From Haloarcula rubripromontorii (lineage in GTDB: Archaea; Halobacteriota; Halobacteria; Halobacteriales; Haloarculaceae), in assembly GCF_001280425.1 (NCBI RefSeq), contig NZ_LIUF01000002.1, positions 372,001-436,000 of the forward strand: a stretch of DNA of 64,000 nt, written 5' to 3'. Position numbers and translations under genes: made by a program. Position 1 is the stretch's first letter, and each line of letters starts with the position of its first letter. The notes beneath the pieces are model-generated. The model was not told the DNA's origin and made no database searches. It saw only the letters and a program-made list of their open reading frames with translations. Of this stretch, positions 17,200-25,623 are shown piece after piece.

Positions 17200-17975
17200 G
17201 CGAGCACCCCCCAGTCCCCGAGCGGCGTGCCGAACAGTGACCACGCGGCGACGCCGACGTGGAGGGCGACGGCGCGCGTGAGTTCGTTGGCCGCCCCGAA
17301 GGCGTCGCCGCCGATACCACCCAGTCGGCGGTCGGCCCACCCCGAGAGGGCGACGGCGAGTAGCGGGCCGGTGAGCACCGCGACAGCGGTCGCCGGAACG
17401 GCGACGGCGGCGACCGGGAGCGTGACGGCGAGCGAGGCGAGAAGCCGGCGGGGGTCGTTCCCGTCAATCACCGCTGACCCGAACCCGTCGTGGCTCGGCC
17501 GGCCGACGCAGGCCAGCGTCGCCATCGAGAGCTTCGCCCCCACCTCGGCGGAAAGGACCAGCGCGACGGCGACCAGCGGCGGGAGCCCGGCCGCCGCCAG
17601 CGCGGCCAGCGCGAGCGCCAGTAGGACCGTCCCCAGCGCGAGGACGGCCCCGACGCCGACAGTCGTGTCCCGCATCACGTCGCGGCGCTCCGCCGGGTCG
17701 CCGTGGACGACGGCGGCGTCCCCGAGGTCCGCGAGCCCGTCGGCGTGGTTGACGCCGGTGACGAGGACGACGCTCCCGAGATACGCCGCGGCGATTACCG
17801 GGGCCGGGAGCAGGCCGGTGGCGAGGAACGGGACCGCGACGAGGCCGCCGACGACGTAGCCCGCCAGCGGGAACGCCGCCGGCGTCCCGACGAAGGCGTC
17901 CCACGCTCGTTCGGTGTGGCCCACCGGAAGCCGCGAGAGGAATCCCAGCGCCCCCCGGACCGCGGTCAGAACCAC
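17184..17975 (-). CDS. cobS: Adenosylcobinamide-GDP ribazoletransferase (cobalamin synthase)
   Basis: 263 residues from GTG 17975, overlapping the cbiB end by ten bases. The integral membrane pattern with about seven hydrophobic segments and the signature GFLSRLPVG, GVNHADGLADLGDAAVVHG and RRDVMRDTTVGVGAV (metal-binding Asp residues) identify CobS. It joins GDP-cobinamide with alpha-ribazole or its phosphate in the membrane to complete the lower ligand loop. Overlapping cbiB and cobY on both sides, it is part of one transcript. Confidence 0.93.
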   Translation of the reverse strand: MVLTAVRGALGFLSRLPVGHTERAWDAFVGTPAAFPLAGYVVGGLVAVPFLATGLLPAPVIAAAYLGSVVLVTGVNHADGLADLGDAAVVHGDPAERRDVMRDTTVGVGAVLALGTVLLALALAALAAAGLPPLVAVALVLSAEVGAKLSMATLACVGRPSHDGFGSAVIDGNDPRRLLASLAVTLPVAAVAVPATAVAVLTGPLLAVALSGWADRRLGGIGGDAFGAANELTRAVALHVGVAAWSLFGTPLGDWGVLAWTLS

Positions 17976-18889
17976 GCGTACACCCCCAGCCCGGCAAGCA
18001 GGTACGCCGCCGCTCCGGCGACGCCGATTCGGGTCACGCTGCGCCGGGCCGTCGCCACGTCGGGGAGCCTCCCAGCGGGGTTCAGCACGTACACGCCCGG
18101 CTTTTCGAGTCGAACGCCAAGCGCCGCGGCGGTGGTCCCCATCGGCCACCCGGAGTTCGGCGAGGGGACGCCGTCCAGCCAGGCCCGGGCGCGGGCCACC
18201 GACCGCGGCGACCCGCAGGCGAGCGCGAGCAGGAGCGCGCTCACTCGGGCCGGGAGCCACATCGCGGCGTCGTCGAGCCGCGCCGCGGGCGTTCCGACCC
18301 GCTTCGACCGGTAGCCCAGCATCGAGTCCATCGTGTTGACGGCCTTGACCCACGCCGCCGCGCCAGCGGCGACGGGAAGCGACGGCAGGCCCAGGCCCCC
18401 GGCGACGAGTCCGCCTAGGACGAACGCGGCGAGCGACGCGACGAGGCCGTCGGCGAGGTTCTCCGACGCGCTCTCGACGGCGGCGCTGCGGACCTCGCCC
18501 GCGGAGAGTGCGCTGGCGTCGCGGCCAGCGAGGGCAAGCAACCCCTCACGAGCGGTCGGGAGGTCGCCCTCGGTGTCCGCGATAACGCCACGGGCGGTCG
18601 AGAGGAGACTGCGAAGGCTCGTGGTCAGAAACAGCACGAGGCCGGCGAGCGCGACGGCCGCTAGCGGCCCGATGCTCCCGGCGAGCGCGACGCTACCGCC
18701 GACGATAGCGGCGGCTCCGAGCGGCAACGCCACTGCGGCCAGCCCCCCGACCGCCAGCGGGTGGTCCCACTCGCGGTCGACGGTCCAGACGACTCGCCCG
18801 AACCACGCGACGGGGTGAATCCGGGTCGGCGGCTCGCCGACGGCGAGTTCCAGCCCGGCGGCGACGGCCACGGCCAGCGCGCTCAGCAC
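17966..18889 (-). CDS. cbiB: Adenosylcobinamide-phosphate synthase
   Basis: 307 residues, GTG start at 18889 overlapping the HAD gene's end by seven bases. Membrane protein with the family segments GEPPTRIHPVAWFGRVV near the N-terminus, ESASENLADGLVASLAAFV in the middle, WVKAVNTMDSMLGYRS, DDAAMWLPARVSALLLAL, and SPNSGWPMGTTAAALGVRLEKPG. It attaches aminopropanol (phosphate) to adenosylcobyric acid, the step after CobQ and CbiZ. Confidence 0.93.
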   Translation of the reverse strand: MLSALAVAVAAGLELAVGEPPTRIHPVAWFGRVVWTVDREWDHPLAVGGLAAVALPLGAAAIVGGSVALAGSIGPLAAVALAGLVLFLTTSLRSLLSTARGVIADTEGDLPTAREGLLALAGRDASALSAGEVRSAAVESASENLADGLVASLAAFVLGGLVAGGLGLPSLPVAAGAAAWVKAVNTMDSMLGYRSKRVGTPAARLDDAAMWLPARVSALLLALACGSPRSVARARAWLDGVPSPNSGWPMGTTAAALGVRLEKPGVYVLNPAGRLPDVATARRSVTRIGVAGAAAYLLAGLGVYAWF

Positions 18890-19521
18890 AGGTCGCCCTC
18901 CCGTAGCTGCTGGGCTATCGCCGGCAGCGAGCGGTCCTCCAGCAGTACCGACTGCGCGCCCGCACGGCCCGCGCCGCCGTCCGTCCGGGCGTCGTCGCCG
19001 ACGTGGACGAGGTCGGCGAGCGCCACGCCGAGCGCGTCGGCGGTCTCCTCGAAGATGGTCGGGTGGGGCTTCCGCCAGCCGCAGTCGACGCTGGCGACAA
19101 CGGCGTCGAAGGAGTGCCCGCTCTGAGTCTCGATGTCAGCCCGTGCGATTGTTCGCTCGACCAGCCCCGGGACGCTGCAGTTCGAACAGACGGCGACCGG
19201 CCCCCGCCGCGCTGCGGCGTCCACCGCCTCGATGGCCCCGTTGCGGACCGCTACCGGGCTGTCGAACGCGTCGAGGACGGCATCGGTCGCCGTCTCCGCG
19301 GCGACCTCGACCCCGCGGCTGGCGAGCGCCAGCCGAACGTGCTCGTCCAGCGGGGCTTCCCGGCCGCGGTCGTACTCCCGGTGGGCCGAGCGGTAGGCGT
19401 CTTCCCAGTCGTCCGGGACCCGGACCGACCGGGCTGTAAGCGACTCCGCGACGGCGTCCCACGGCTCCGACGGCCGGTCCGCCGTCACGAGCGTCCCGAA
19501 CAGGTCGAACGAGAGTGCCAC
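18883..19521 (-). CDS. HAD-superfamily phosphatase in cobalamin operon
   Basis: 212 residues, GTG start at 19521. Motif I FDLFGTLV, motif II VCSNCSV, motif III lysine in GWRKPHPTIFEE, and motif IV LVHVGDDARTDGGAG are all present, so it should be an active Mg-dependent phosphohydrolase with a helical cap (about 18-95). It is the first gene of the HAD-cbiB-cobS-cobY overlapping block, suggesting that its substrate belongs to the lower ligand pathway, for example alpha-ribazole phosphate or adenosylcobalamin phosphate. That is inference from position; the family is too broad to tell from sequence. Confidence 0.82.
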   Translation of the reverse strand: MALSFDLFGTLVTADRPSEPWDAVAESLTARSVRVPDDWEDAYRSAHREYDRGREAPLDEHVRLALASRGVEVAAETATDAVLDAFDSPVAVRNGAIEAVDAAARRGPVAVCSNCSVPGLVERTIARADIETQSGHSFDAVVASVDCGWRKPHPTIFEETADALGVALADLVHVGDDARTDGGAGRAGAQSVLLEDRSLPAIAQQLREGDLC

Positions 19522-19692
19522 ACCTGTGTGGTTAGTGCAAGCTCACTTGAACGGTGGGGATGGGGTCAGAGAGCGTCCGTGCGATGCGGTACTGCTGTCG
19601 GGGCGTTTTGGTGTTCAGGATCCAGCCGCCCCAGCCGAACCCGGCTGTAGCGCGACAGTCACGACGGAGCTGGCTTGCGTCATTCCAAACCG

Positions 19693-19698
19693 TTTATA
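19693..19698 (+). promoter_or_regulatory. TATA box of eIF5A operon
   Basis: TTTATA lies 25-30 bases before ATG 19723, predicting a leaderless or nearly leaderless transcript covering eIF5A and the agmatinase-family gene two bases behind it. Confidence 0.6.
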
Positions 19699-19722
19699 CC
19701 CAAACAGGGGTAATCCGGCGGT

Positions 19723-20103
19723 ATGGCAAGAGAGCAGACCGAAGTTCGAGAGCTCGACGAAGGAAGCTACGTCATGATTGAGGACACGCCGTGTAAGATC
19801 AACTCCTACAGCACGGCCAAGCCGGGCAAGCACGGCAGCGCCAAGGCTCGAATCGACGCCAAGGGCGTCTTCGACGGCAAGAAGCGCTCGCTGTCCCAGC
19901 CTGTCGACGCGAAGGTCTGGGTCCCGATTGTCAACCGGAAGCAGGGGCAGGTCGTCTCCACGGACGGCAACGACGCGCAGGTGATGGACCTCGACACCTA
20001 CGACACGTTCACGATGCGTGTCCCCGAAGACATCGACCTCCAGCCTGACGACGAGATCGAGTACCTCCAGTACGAAGAGCAGCGCAAGATCACACGCTCG
20101 TAA
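19723..20103 (+). CDS. eif5A: Translation factor IF-5A (hypusine-containing)
   Basis: 126 residues, standard size. The loop [12 protein letters not shown] contains the lysine (Lys36) that is converted to deoxyhypusine/hypusine; the rest is the SH3-like domain ([13 protein letters not shown]) and the OB fold ([21 protein letters not shown]). It binds the ribosome and relieves stalling at difficult peptide sequences. The next gene, two bases on, is an agmatinase relative, and deoxyhypusine synthase lies 6 kb away, giving a hypusination neighbourhood. Confidence 0.96.
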   Translation: MAREQTEVRELDEGSYVMIEDTPCKINSYSTAKPGKHGSAKARIDAKGVFDGKKRSLSQPVDAKVWVPIVNRKQGQVVSTDGNDAQVMDLDTYDTFTMRVPEDIDLQPDDEIEYLQYEEQRKITRS

Positions 20104-20105
20104 CG

Positions 20106-20909
20106 ATGCTGCCCGGTGCGGGGGCCGACCGCGAGGCGGCCGACTACGCGCTCGTCGGTGCGCCGCTGGACGCCTCGACCTCGTTTCGCCCCGGCGCGCG
20201 GTTCGGGCCACGTCGCGTCCGCCAGTTCGGTCAGCAGTTCGACGATTACGACCACCGCACCGACCAGCACTTCACTGACTGTTCCGTCTACGACCACGGC
20301 GACATCGGTCCCACGGCCGACGTCGCCGAGTACCTCACCTACCTCCAGGGAACCCTCTCAGATTTCAACAGCGAGGGGGCCGTCCCGCTCATTGTCGGCG
20401 GCGAACACACTGTCTCAGTCGCCGGTGTACGTGCGCTCGATCCGGACGTGTTCGTCTGTCTGGATGCGCATCTGGACCTGCGCGAGTCCTACGCCGGTGA
20501 CGAGAACTCCCACGCGACGGTGACCCGTCACGCGCTCTCGGTGGCCGACGAGGCAATCGTGCTGGGCGCACGCACCGGCTCCGAGGCCGAGTGGGACCGG
20601 GCGAACGAGGCCGACGTGACCGTGGTGCCGCCGGAAGACGTGGCCGACTGGACGCCTGCGTTCGACGACGAGCGAGTGTATCTCTCCGTCGACATCGACG
20701 CCGCCGACCCCGGGTTCGCGCCCGGAACTGGGACGCCGGAGCCGTTCGGCCTCGAACCGCGCGAGATGCACGACGTGGTCCGGGCCGTCGCACCGCAGGC
20801 CGTCGGCTTCGATGTGGTTGAGGTCAACGACCGCGACGACGGCCAGACAGCGACACTGGCCGCAAAACTCCTTCGGGCGTTCGTGTTTGCCAACGCGGAC
20901 CAGCGCTAA
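20106..20909 (+). CDS. speB: Agmatinase-family ureohydrolase
   Basis: 267 residues. Binuclear manganese ligands are in place: GGEHT (His101), DAHLD (Asp120, His122, Asp124) and SVDIDAADPGFAPGTGTP (Asp196, Asp198). It follows the eIF5A gene by two bases, so both are co-transcribed. In haloarchaea this family has been proposed to act not only on free agmatine but on agmatine already attached to eIF5A, releasing urea to leave deoxyhypusine. The gene order supports that, but the sequence alone cannot separate the two roles. Confidence 0.9.
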   Translation: MLPGAGADREAADYALVGAPLDASTSFRPGARFGPRRVRQFGQQFDDYDHRTDQHFTDCSVYDHGDIGPTADVAEYLTYLQGTLSDFNSEGAVPLIVGGEHTVSVAGVRALDPDVFVCLDAHLDLRESYAGDENSHATVTRHALSVADEAIVLGARTGSEAEWDRANEADVTVVPPEDVADWTPAFDDERVYLSVDIDAADPGFAPGTGTPEPFGLEPREMHDVVRAVAPQAVGFDVVEVNDRDDGQTATLAAKLLRAFVFANADQR

Positions 20910-20945
20910 CCCGGAATATATCCGGGCCCATGCCCGCCGTCCGCG

Positions 20946-21971
20946 TCAGCAGACAACTCGTTCGATATCCAGCGGAGACGCTCGCCGAACAACCGCGTCG
21001 ACCGGGTCCGCGACGGCCGAGAGATTGTCCGAGTCGCCATCGAGTACCAGTAGTGCGGCCCGGCGGCCGGGTTCGATGACACCACAGTCGAGGCCAACTG
21101 CTTCGGCTCCGGCGGTCGTCGCCATCTGAAGCACCGTCCGCGAGGGGAGGTCGAACGTCTTCGCGGTGTACTCCATCTCACGGAACATAGATGGGGCATT
21201 CAGCATCACGTTGTCCGTCCCGAGCGCTACGTCCGTGTACTCCAGCAGCGTCTCAATCGGCGGCCGGCCGACCCCGAGGACGCGGTTCGCACGGGGACAG
21301 ACCGCGATGGGAACGTTCTCGTCGGCCACACGCTCGAGGTGCTCCGCCTCGGCATGGACCATGTGGACCAGCAGGTCCGGCTCCAGATCTAGTGCCGGGT
21401 GGATATCGGTGGCGTCCGGTTCGCCGGCGTGGATCGCGAACGGGACTGACCGCTCCGAAGCAGCAGCCCGCTGAGCGGTGAAATCGTCGTCATTCGCGCC
21501 ACTGGCACCGAACCCGTCGGCCACATCCAGCACCGCGGAGTCGTCGCTCCCGAAGATGAACGGCTCGATATCGAGTCCCTCCGCGGCCTTGCGGAGCGCA
21601 CGTGCCCCGTCGACGCCGAACTCCCGAAAGTCGAGAAACCCCGCGCTGCCGGTTCGCTGCATGAACCGAAGCGTGCGGTGCATCGCGGTAATCAGCGTCT
21701 CGTCGTCGGCCGCTGCGATCTGCTGGTGTTTCAGGCTGTCGGGCGGTACCACCGCCTCCTCCAGTCCAAGACCGACGGCCGCCTCCTTCGCAACGGAGTC
21801 GCCAACGTGGGTGTGAGCGTTTACGAATGCTGGCAGAACAATGCGGTCGTGGTCGCTTTCGCGGGCCGGCGTCTCCTCGACAGCTGTGATGTACCCGTCT
21901 TCGACGACAACGCTCCCGTGGACTGGTTCGAACGACCGCCCGGCAAGGATAGTGCCTTCGATTCGCTCCAT
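20946..21971 (-). CDS. Amidohydrolase (cytosine deaminase/chlorohydrolase-like)
   Basis: 341 residues from ATG 21971. Metal site motifs: VNAHTHVGDS (HxH), AIHAGE (His), VHMVHAE, and LGTDNVMLN (Asp). The C-terminal VIEPGRRAALLVLDGDSDNL forms the small beta sandwich typical of composite-domain amidohydrolases, with the catalytic TIM barrel between. It probably deaminates a purine- or pyrimidine-like ring; the substrate is uncertain. Divergently arranged with the hydrolase gene starting at 22073, about 100 bases away. Confidence 0.83.
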   Translation of the reverse strand: MERIEGTILAGRSFEPVHGSVVVEDGYITAVEETPARESDHDRIVLPAFVNAHTHVGDSVAKEAAVGLGLEEAVVPPDSLKHQQIAAADDETLITAMHRTLRFMQRTGSAGFLDFREFGVDGARALRKAAEGLDIEPFIFGSDDSAVLDVADGFGASGANDDDFTAQRAAASERSVPFAIHAGEPDATDIHPALDLEPDLLVHMVHAEAEHLERVADENVPIAVCPRANRVLGVGRPPIETLLEYTDVALGTDNVMLNAPSMFREMEYTAKTFDLPSRTVLQMATTAGAEAVGLDCGVIEPGRRAALLVLDGDSDNLSAVADPVDAVVRRASPLDIERVVC

Positions 21972-22072
21972 GCGATAGCGAGGTGGCGGAGCTATATGTG
22001 TCTCATGGAGGCTCTGCTCTGCTCGCCGTGAGCCACGGTACACTGATACGCCCAGAGCCGGACAGCTCGGGT

Positions 22073-23059
22073 ATGTGTAGCGGTACCACAGTTCCCGAGA
22101 GCCGTGCGCTGTCGCCAGACGACTGGCCGCATCCGGCTGAACGCCGGTACGCGGACGCCCAGGCCCGCCTCGCCGACCACTACGACCTCGACGTTGAGTC
22201 ACGAGTGACAGAGACGGAGGCAGCGGGTCGTGTTCACTACCTCGTCGGCGGGGACCCGGATGGCGACCCAGTCTTTCTGCTCCACGGCGTCGGAACGCCG
22301 GCGGCGACGTGGCTGCCGCTGTTCCCCTCGCTCACCGACGAGTACCGCGTGTACGCTCCCGACCGACCCGGACTCGGCCTTTCGGCCGCGCCGAGCTACA
22401 GGAACCGGGACCTCCGGTCGTTTTTTGTGGCGTACCTGCTGGAGCTGCTCGATGCGCTCGCTATCGACCGGCCCCACGTAGTCGGCAACTCCCACGGCGG
22501 CCTCCAGTCGTTCCTGCTCGCCCTCGACCACGACCGCGTGGACCGACTGCAACTGGTCGGTGCGCCGGGCGGCGTCTCGCGGGACTTTCCGCTCCTGTTT
22601 CGCCTGCTGACGGTTCGCGGTCTCAACAGAGTCCTGCTGTGGCTGCTTACCCGCGGCGACCCGGTGGAAAACGCGAGGCAGTCGATGCAGCGGGTCAATG
22701 TCGTCGACACCGCAGCGATACCGGGCGTGTTCTACGAACTGCTCGCCGCCGGCCAAGGTCTACCTGGGCGTCGGGAAAGCCAGCAGTCGCTGGCGACTGT
22801 ACAGGGGTCGTACGGCCGCGCTCACCCCCTCTTTGACATCCGGAACGAAATTGTGCGAATAGACCGTCCGACGCAGTTCGTCTGGGGCACGGAGGACGCC
22901 TTCTGGTCACCAACCGTGGGCCGTCCTGTCGCCGAAAAGATGCCAAACGCCGCGTTCCACGAACTTCCGGGACACGGCCATACGCCGTGGCTGGAGCCCA
23001 GTGCCGAAGTCGCAGAACTGGTTCGTGCGTTCTGCGATGGACGAGAATATACAAAATAA
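22073..23059 (+). CDS. Alpha/beta-fold hydrolase
   Basis: 328 residues from ATG 22073 (frame open from 21983, but the sequence there opposes the neighbouring promoter). LLHGVGTPAATW is the oxyanion region, GNSHGG carries the nucleophile Ser140, WGTEDAFWSP the acid and PGHGHTPWLEP the catalytic His. An alpha-helical lid lies between (FPLLFRLLTVRGLNRVLLWLL). Such enzymes cleave esters, epoxides or halides; no specificity can be read. A 50-residue N-terminal extension before the fold is unusual. It runs divergently from the amidohydrolase. Confidence 0.83.
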   Translation: MCSGTTVPESRALSPDDWPHPAERRYADAQARLADHYDLDVESRVTETEAAGRVHYLVGGDPDGDPVFLLHGVGTPAATWLPLFPSLTDEYRVYAPDRPGLGLSAAPSYRNRDLRSFFVAYLLELLDALAIDRPHVVGNSHGGLQSFLLALDHDRVDRLQLVGAPGGVSRDFPLLFRLLTVRGLNRVLLWLLTRGDPVENARQSMQRVNVVDTAAIPGVFYELLAAGQGLPGRRESQQSLATVQGSYGRAHPLFDIRNEIVRIDRPTQFVWGTEDAFWSPTVGRPVAEKMPNAAFHELPGHGHTPWLEPSAEVAELVRAFCDGREYTK

Positions 23060-23172
23060 TACAGTGTAAACACCGGTCCACCCCCAGTCTTGTTTCGATT
23101 GCCATTCGCTAGTTGCCCGGCATCCGATACACCAAGCAGTCTTTTAGTAAACAGGCAATCTCTGTTGCGAGC

Positions 23173-23907
23173 ATGGACCAGCTATCGTCGTGTTACTTCT
23201 GTGGCGGCGCCCTTGACGTTTCGCTCTCCGAATATCCGGTTATCCCGAAATCGCTGGATCCGGGCACTGAACAGCAGGGAACTGTCGTTCTCTGCTCGAC
23301 GTGCCGGGAGAAGCTCGCAACTATCGTCGAACCGGCCGTCGAGGCAGCGAAGGCAGACGCCCGCGAGACAGCGGACCCGGCTGGCGATGCTGAGGCCGCC
23401 GAGCCACCGGGACTGCTGGACGAGTCTGGAACGCAGACGACCGGCGAACAGGCGACCACTGACGGCGTGGTCGAGCCGACCGATGACGGTTCGCTGCTGG
23501 GTGCCGACAGCGCGAGTTCGGCAGGACAGGAACAGTCGTCGCAGTCGGCTGAGACGGCGGCCGCGGCTACGGAATCGGATGCGACGGACACGGTTCCGCC
23601 GAACAGCACGGACACGCAAACAGCGGAGTCGGCTGAGTCGGATGACACACCGGCTACCACTGAAACCCGAGACACTGATCGCGGTACAGACAGCGACGAC
23701 AGCCCCTCGCTGACGAAACTGGAGTACAACAAAGTGATGCGCTTGCTCCAGAACCGCGAGATGCCCGTCGACAGAGCGGAGATCCGCGAAGTCGCGGTCA
23801 ACGCCTACGACATCGACGGTGAGCAGTTCGACGCCATCATCGATGCCGCGGTGGAGCGGGACCTCATCGGGCAGGACAAGGGCCGACTGGTCGAATCGGA
23901 CGGGTAG
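23173..23907 (+). CDS. Acidic zinc-finger protein with long disordered linker
   Basis: 244 residues from ATG 23173. Two CxxC knuckles (CYFCGG near residue 7 and CSTCRE near 42) make a likely zinc ribbon. Residues about 60-175 are a low-complexity Ser/Thr/Glu/Ala linker without predicted fold. The C-terminal 65 residues (TKLEYNKVMRLLQNREMPVDRAEIREVAVNAYDIDGEQF) form a small helical domain. I do not recognise the family; layout suggests a scaffold or nucleic-acid-associated protein. Confidence 0.72.
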   Translation: MDQLSSCYFCGGALDVSLSEYPVIPKSLDPGTEQQGTVVLCSTCREKLATIVEPAVEAAKADARETADPAGDAEAAEPPGLLDESGTQTTGEQATTDGVVEPTDDGSLLGADSASSAGQEQSSQSAETAAAATESDATDTVPPNSTDTQTAESAESDDTPATTETRDTDRGTDSDDSPSLTKLEYNKVMRLLQNREMPVDRAEIREVAVNAYDIDGEQFDAIIDAAVERDLIGQDKGRLVESDG

Positions 23908-23957
23908 CCAGACGCGGTAAAGAAAAGCATACCATTGGCCGTCTCGAAGCCCGCGCT

Positions 23958-24725
23958 ATGAACGCAGGAGACATCGCAGCACGTCTCGACGATAGACTCG
24001 ACATCGAGGCCTACACCGACATCGACGCCAGTCCGAACGGCCTGCAGGTCGGGCCGGCGACCCACCCGGTCGAGCACGTCGCCTTCGCGGTCGATGCGGC
24101 CGTCGAGACCATCGACCGCGCCGCCGAGGCGGGCGCTGACCTCCTCGTAACGCACCACGGCATCGTCTGGGGCGGGATGGAGCGCGTGACGGACACCAAC
24201 TACCGCCGTGTCGCACCGCTGATCGACAACGACCTGGCGCTGTACGTCGCTCATCTCCCGCTGGACGGGCATCAGTCGCTTGGTAACGCCGCCGGTGTTG
24301 CTGACTTGCTGGACCTCGATACCCGTGCCCCGTTCGGGGCGATGGGTGGCGAACATATTGGCCAGCAAGGGACCCTTGCAGAGCCACAGACAGTCTCCGA
24401 ACTCGCAGAATCCCTCGAAGGAAATATAGACACTGGTGGGCAGTCAGTTCAGGTTCTGGACTTCGGTCCGTCGACTGTCGAGGATGTCGCCATCGTCACC
24501 GGCAGCGGCGTCGACTGGCTGCAGGAGGCCGTCGAGGCGGACGCTGACGTACTCGTCACTGGCGAGGGGAAACAGAAGGCCTTCCACGAGGCGCGCGAGC
24601 AGGGAATCCACGTCATTCTCGCCGGCCATTACGCGACGGAGACGTTCGGCGTCCAGTCGCTCCAGACCGTCGCCGAGGACTGGGGGCTGGAGACGACCTA
24701 CATCGACTGCCCGACCGGCCTCTGA
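23958..24725 (+). CDS. Nif3-like dinuclear metal centre protein
   Basis: 255 residues. SPNGLQVG, LLVTHHGIVWGG and YVAHLPLDGHQSLGNAA hold the N-terminal metal ligands, and TGEGKQKAFHEAREQGIHVILAGHYATETFGV the C-terminal ones, matching the YbgI/NIF3 family (GTP cyclohydrolase I type 2 homologue). Members form toroidal hexamers; their biochemical task is still unsettled. It lacks the PII-like insert of longer bacterial members. Followed four bases later by the SprT-like gene, likely the same transcript. Confidence 0.9.
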   Translation: MNAGDIAARLDDRLDIEAYTDIDASPNGLQVGPATHPVEHVAFAVDAAVETIDRAAEAGADLLVTHHGIVWGGMERVTDTNYRRVAPLIDNDLALYVAHLPLDGHQSLGNAAGVADLLDLDTRAPFGAMGGEHIGQQGTLAEPQTVSELAESLEGNIDTGGQSVQVLDFGPSTVEDVAIVTGSGVDWLQEAVEADADVLVTGEGKQKAFHEAREQGIHVILAGHYATETFGVQSLQTVAEDWGLETTYIDCPTGL

Positions 24726-24729
24726 GGCG

Positions 24730-25293
24730 ATGGCCAATTCTGTTTCGTACGAGGGTATCAAATCGGATGCGGACCTTATCGCTTGGTCGCGGGCGTACTG
24801 TCAGCGAGTTCGCCGCGAGTATGGTGTTTCCGTTCGGTTCGATCTCGTCGACTGGGACGTGTCCCACCGGGCCAAGCGCCGAGCCGCTGCGGTCAAGCGA
24901 CCGAAGCTGGACGACGCCGCCGTCGGCGAGCGGTACGACTGGGGCAGTCTCGACGGGAGCGACGGCCGCCCGCTCCGGTGTACGGTATCGCTGACCTGGG
25001 ACGCGTTTTCGGCCTTTGACAGGGACACCTGGGAGATGACGCTGCGTCACGAACTCATCCACGTCGAACAGTACCAGCGCGACGGGACGACTGACCACGG
25101 GCACGCGTTTCGAGAACGGGCCGACCAGCTCGACACCGACGTTCACTGTCCAGCCTTCACCGACCCGAAGTACGTCCTCATCTGCGGGGCGTGTGGCTGT
25201 CTCGTCGCCCGCCGCTATCAAGACTGCAAGCTTGTCGAGCAACGCCAGCAGTACCGCTCTGACTGCTGTGGGGCCTCGCTGAAGCTGGGCTGA
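24730..25293 (+). CDS. SprT-like zinc metalloprotease-fold protein
   Basis: 187 residues from ATG 24730. HELIHVEQ (HExxH at 107-111) with a third ligand in DHGHAF (about 123-125) marks the SprT/Spartan core, and the C-terminal CGACGCLVARRYQDCKLVEQ...CC is a zinc ribbon. Relatives include proteases that degrade DNA-protein crosslinks. Only a short N-terminal extension is present and there is no ubiquitin- or PCNA-binding motif that I can see. Its stop directly abuts the converging azlD stop. Confidence 0.87.
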   Translation: MANSVSYEGIKSDADLIAWSRAYCQRVRREYGVSVRFDLVDWDVSHRAKRRAAAVKRPKLDDAAVGERYDWGSLDGSDGRPLRCTVSLTWDAFSAFDRDTWEMTLRHELIHVEQYQRDGTTDHGHAFRERADQLDTDVHCPAFTDPKYVLICGACGCLVARRYQDCKLVEQRQQYRSDCCGASLKLG

Positions 25294-25623
25294 CTACAGC
25301 AGGAACCTGATGGCCCAGAGAACGCCCATCCCGGTCACCATTGTCGCGAACACGTCCTCGGTCTGCCAGGCGACACCGGCCGCGAGCGCGCCAGCGACGA
25401 ACTTGTCCGCGGCGAAACCGGTGGCATCGAGGGTCACGAACGACGGGAGGACGAGGGCAGCGAGAACGGCAGCGGGGACGAACCGCAATACCCGTTCGAC
25501 GACCGGCGGAATCTCGTCGAGCCGACCGAACAGCGCGATAAAGGAGAGCCGACAGGCGTACGTCAACACGCCGATGACAGCGATTACGCCGGCGATCTCA
25601 ACCGGGCCGTAGTTAGTCGCCAT
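25294..25623 (-). CDS. azlD: AzlD family small subunit of amino-acid exporter
   Basis: 109 residues from ATG 25623, overlapping the azlC end by eleven bases. Four hydrophobic segments, with the AzlD-like ALVLPSFVTLDATGF centre and GVAWQTEDVFATMVTGMGVLWAIRFLL end. The upstream frame extension lies within azlC and is not real. AzlCD pairs export branched-chain amino acids and analogues; the small subunit is required for function. Confidence 0.9.
   Translation of the reverse strand: MATNYGPVEIAGVIAVIGVLTYACRLSFIALFGRLDEIPPVVERVLRFVPAAVLAALVLPSFVTLDATGFAADKFVAGALAAGVAWQTEDVFATMVTGMGVLWAIRFLL

Noticed and set aside
8166..19722. Cobalamin riboswitch near the cob genes
   Set aside because: No B12-box-like conserved sequence was seen in any of the short gaps, and most genes overlap.
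19522..19722. tRNA or small RNA between the HAD gene and eIF5A
   Set aside because: Only a five-base AGCCG/CGGCT stem was found; no cloverleaf arms or TPsiC-like sequence.
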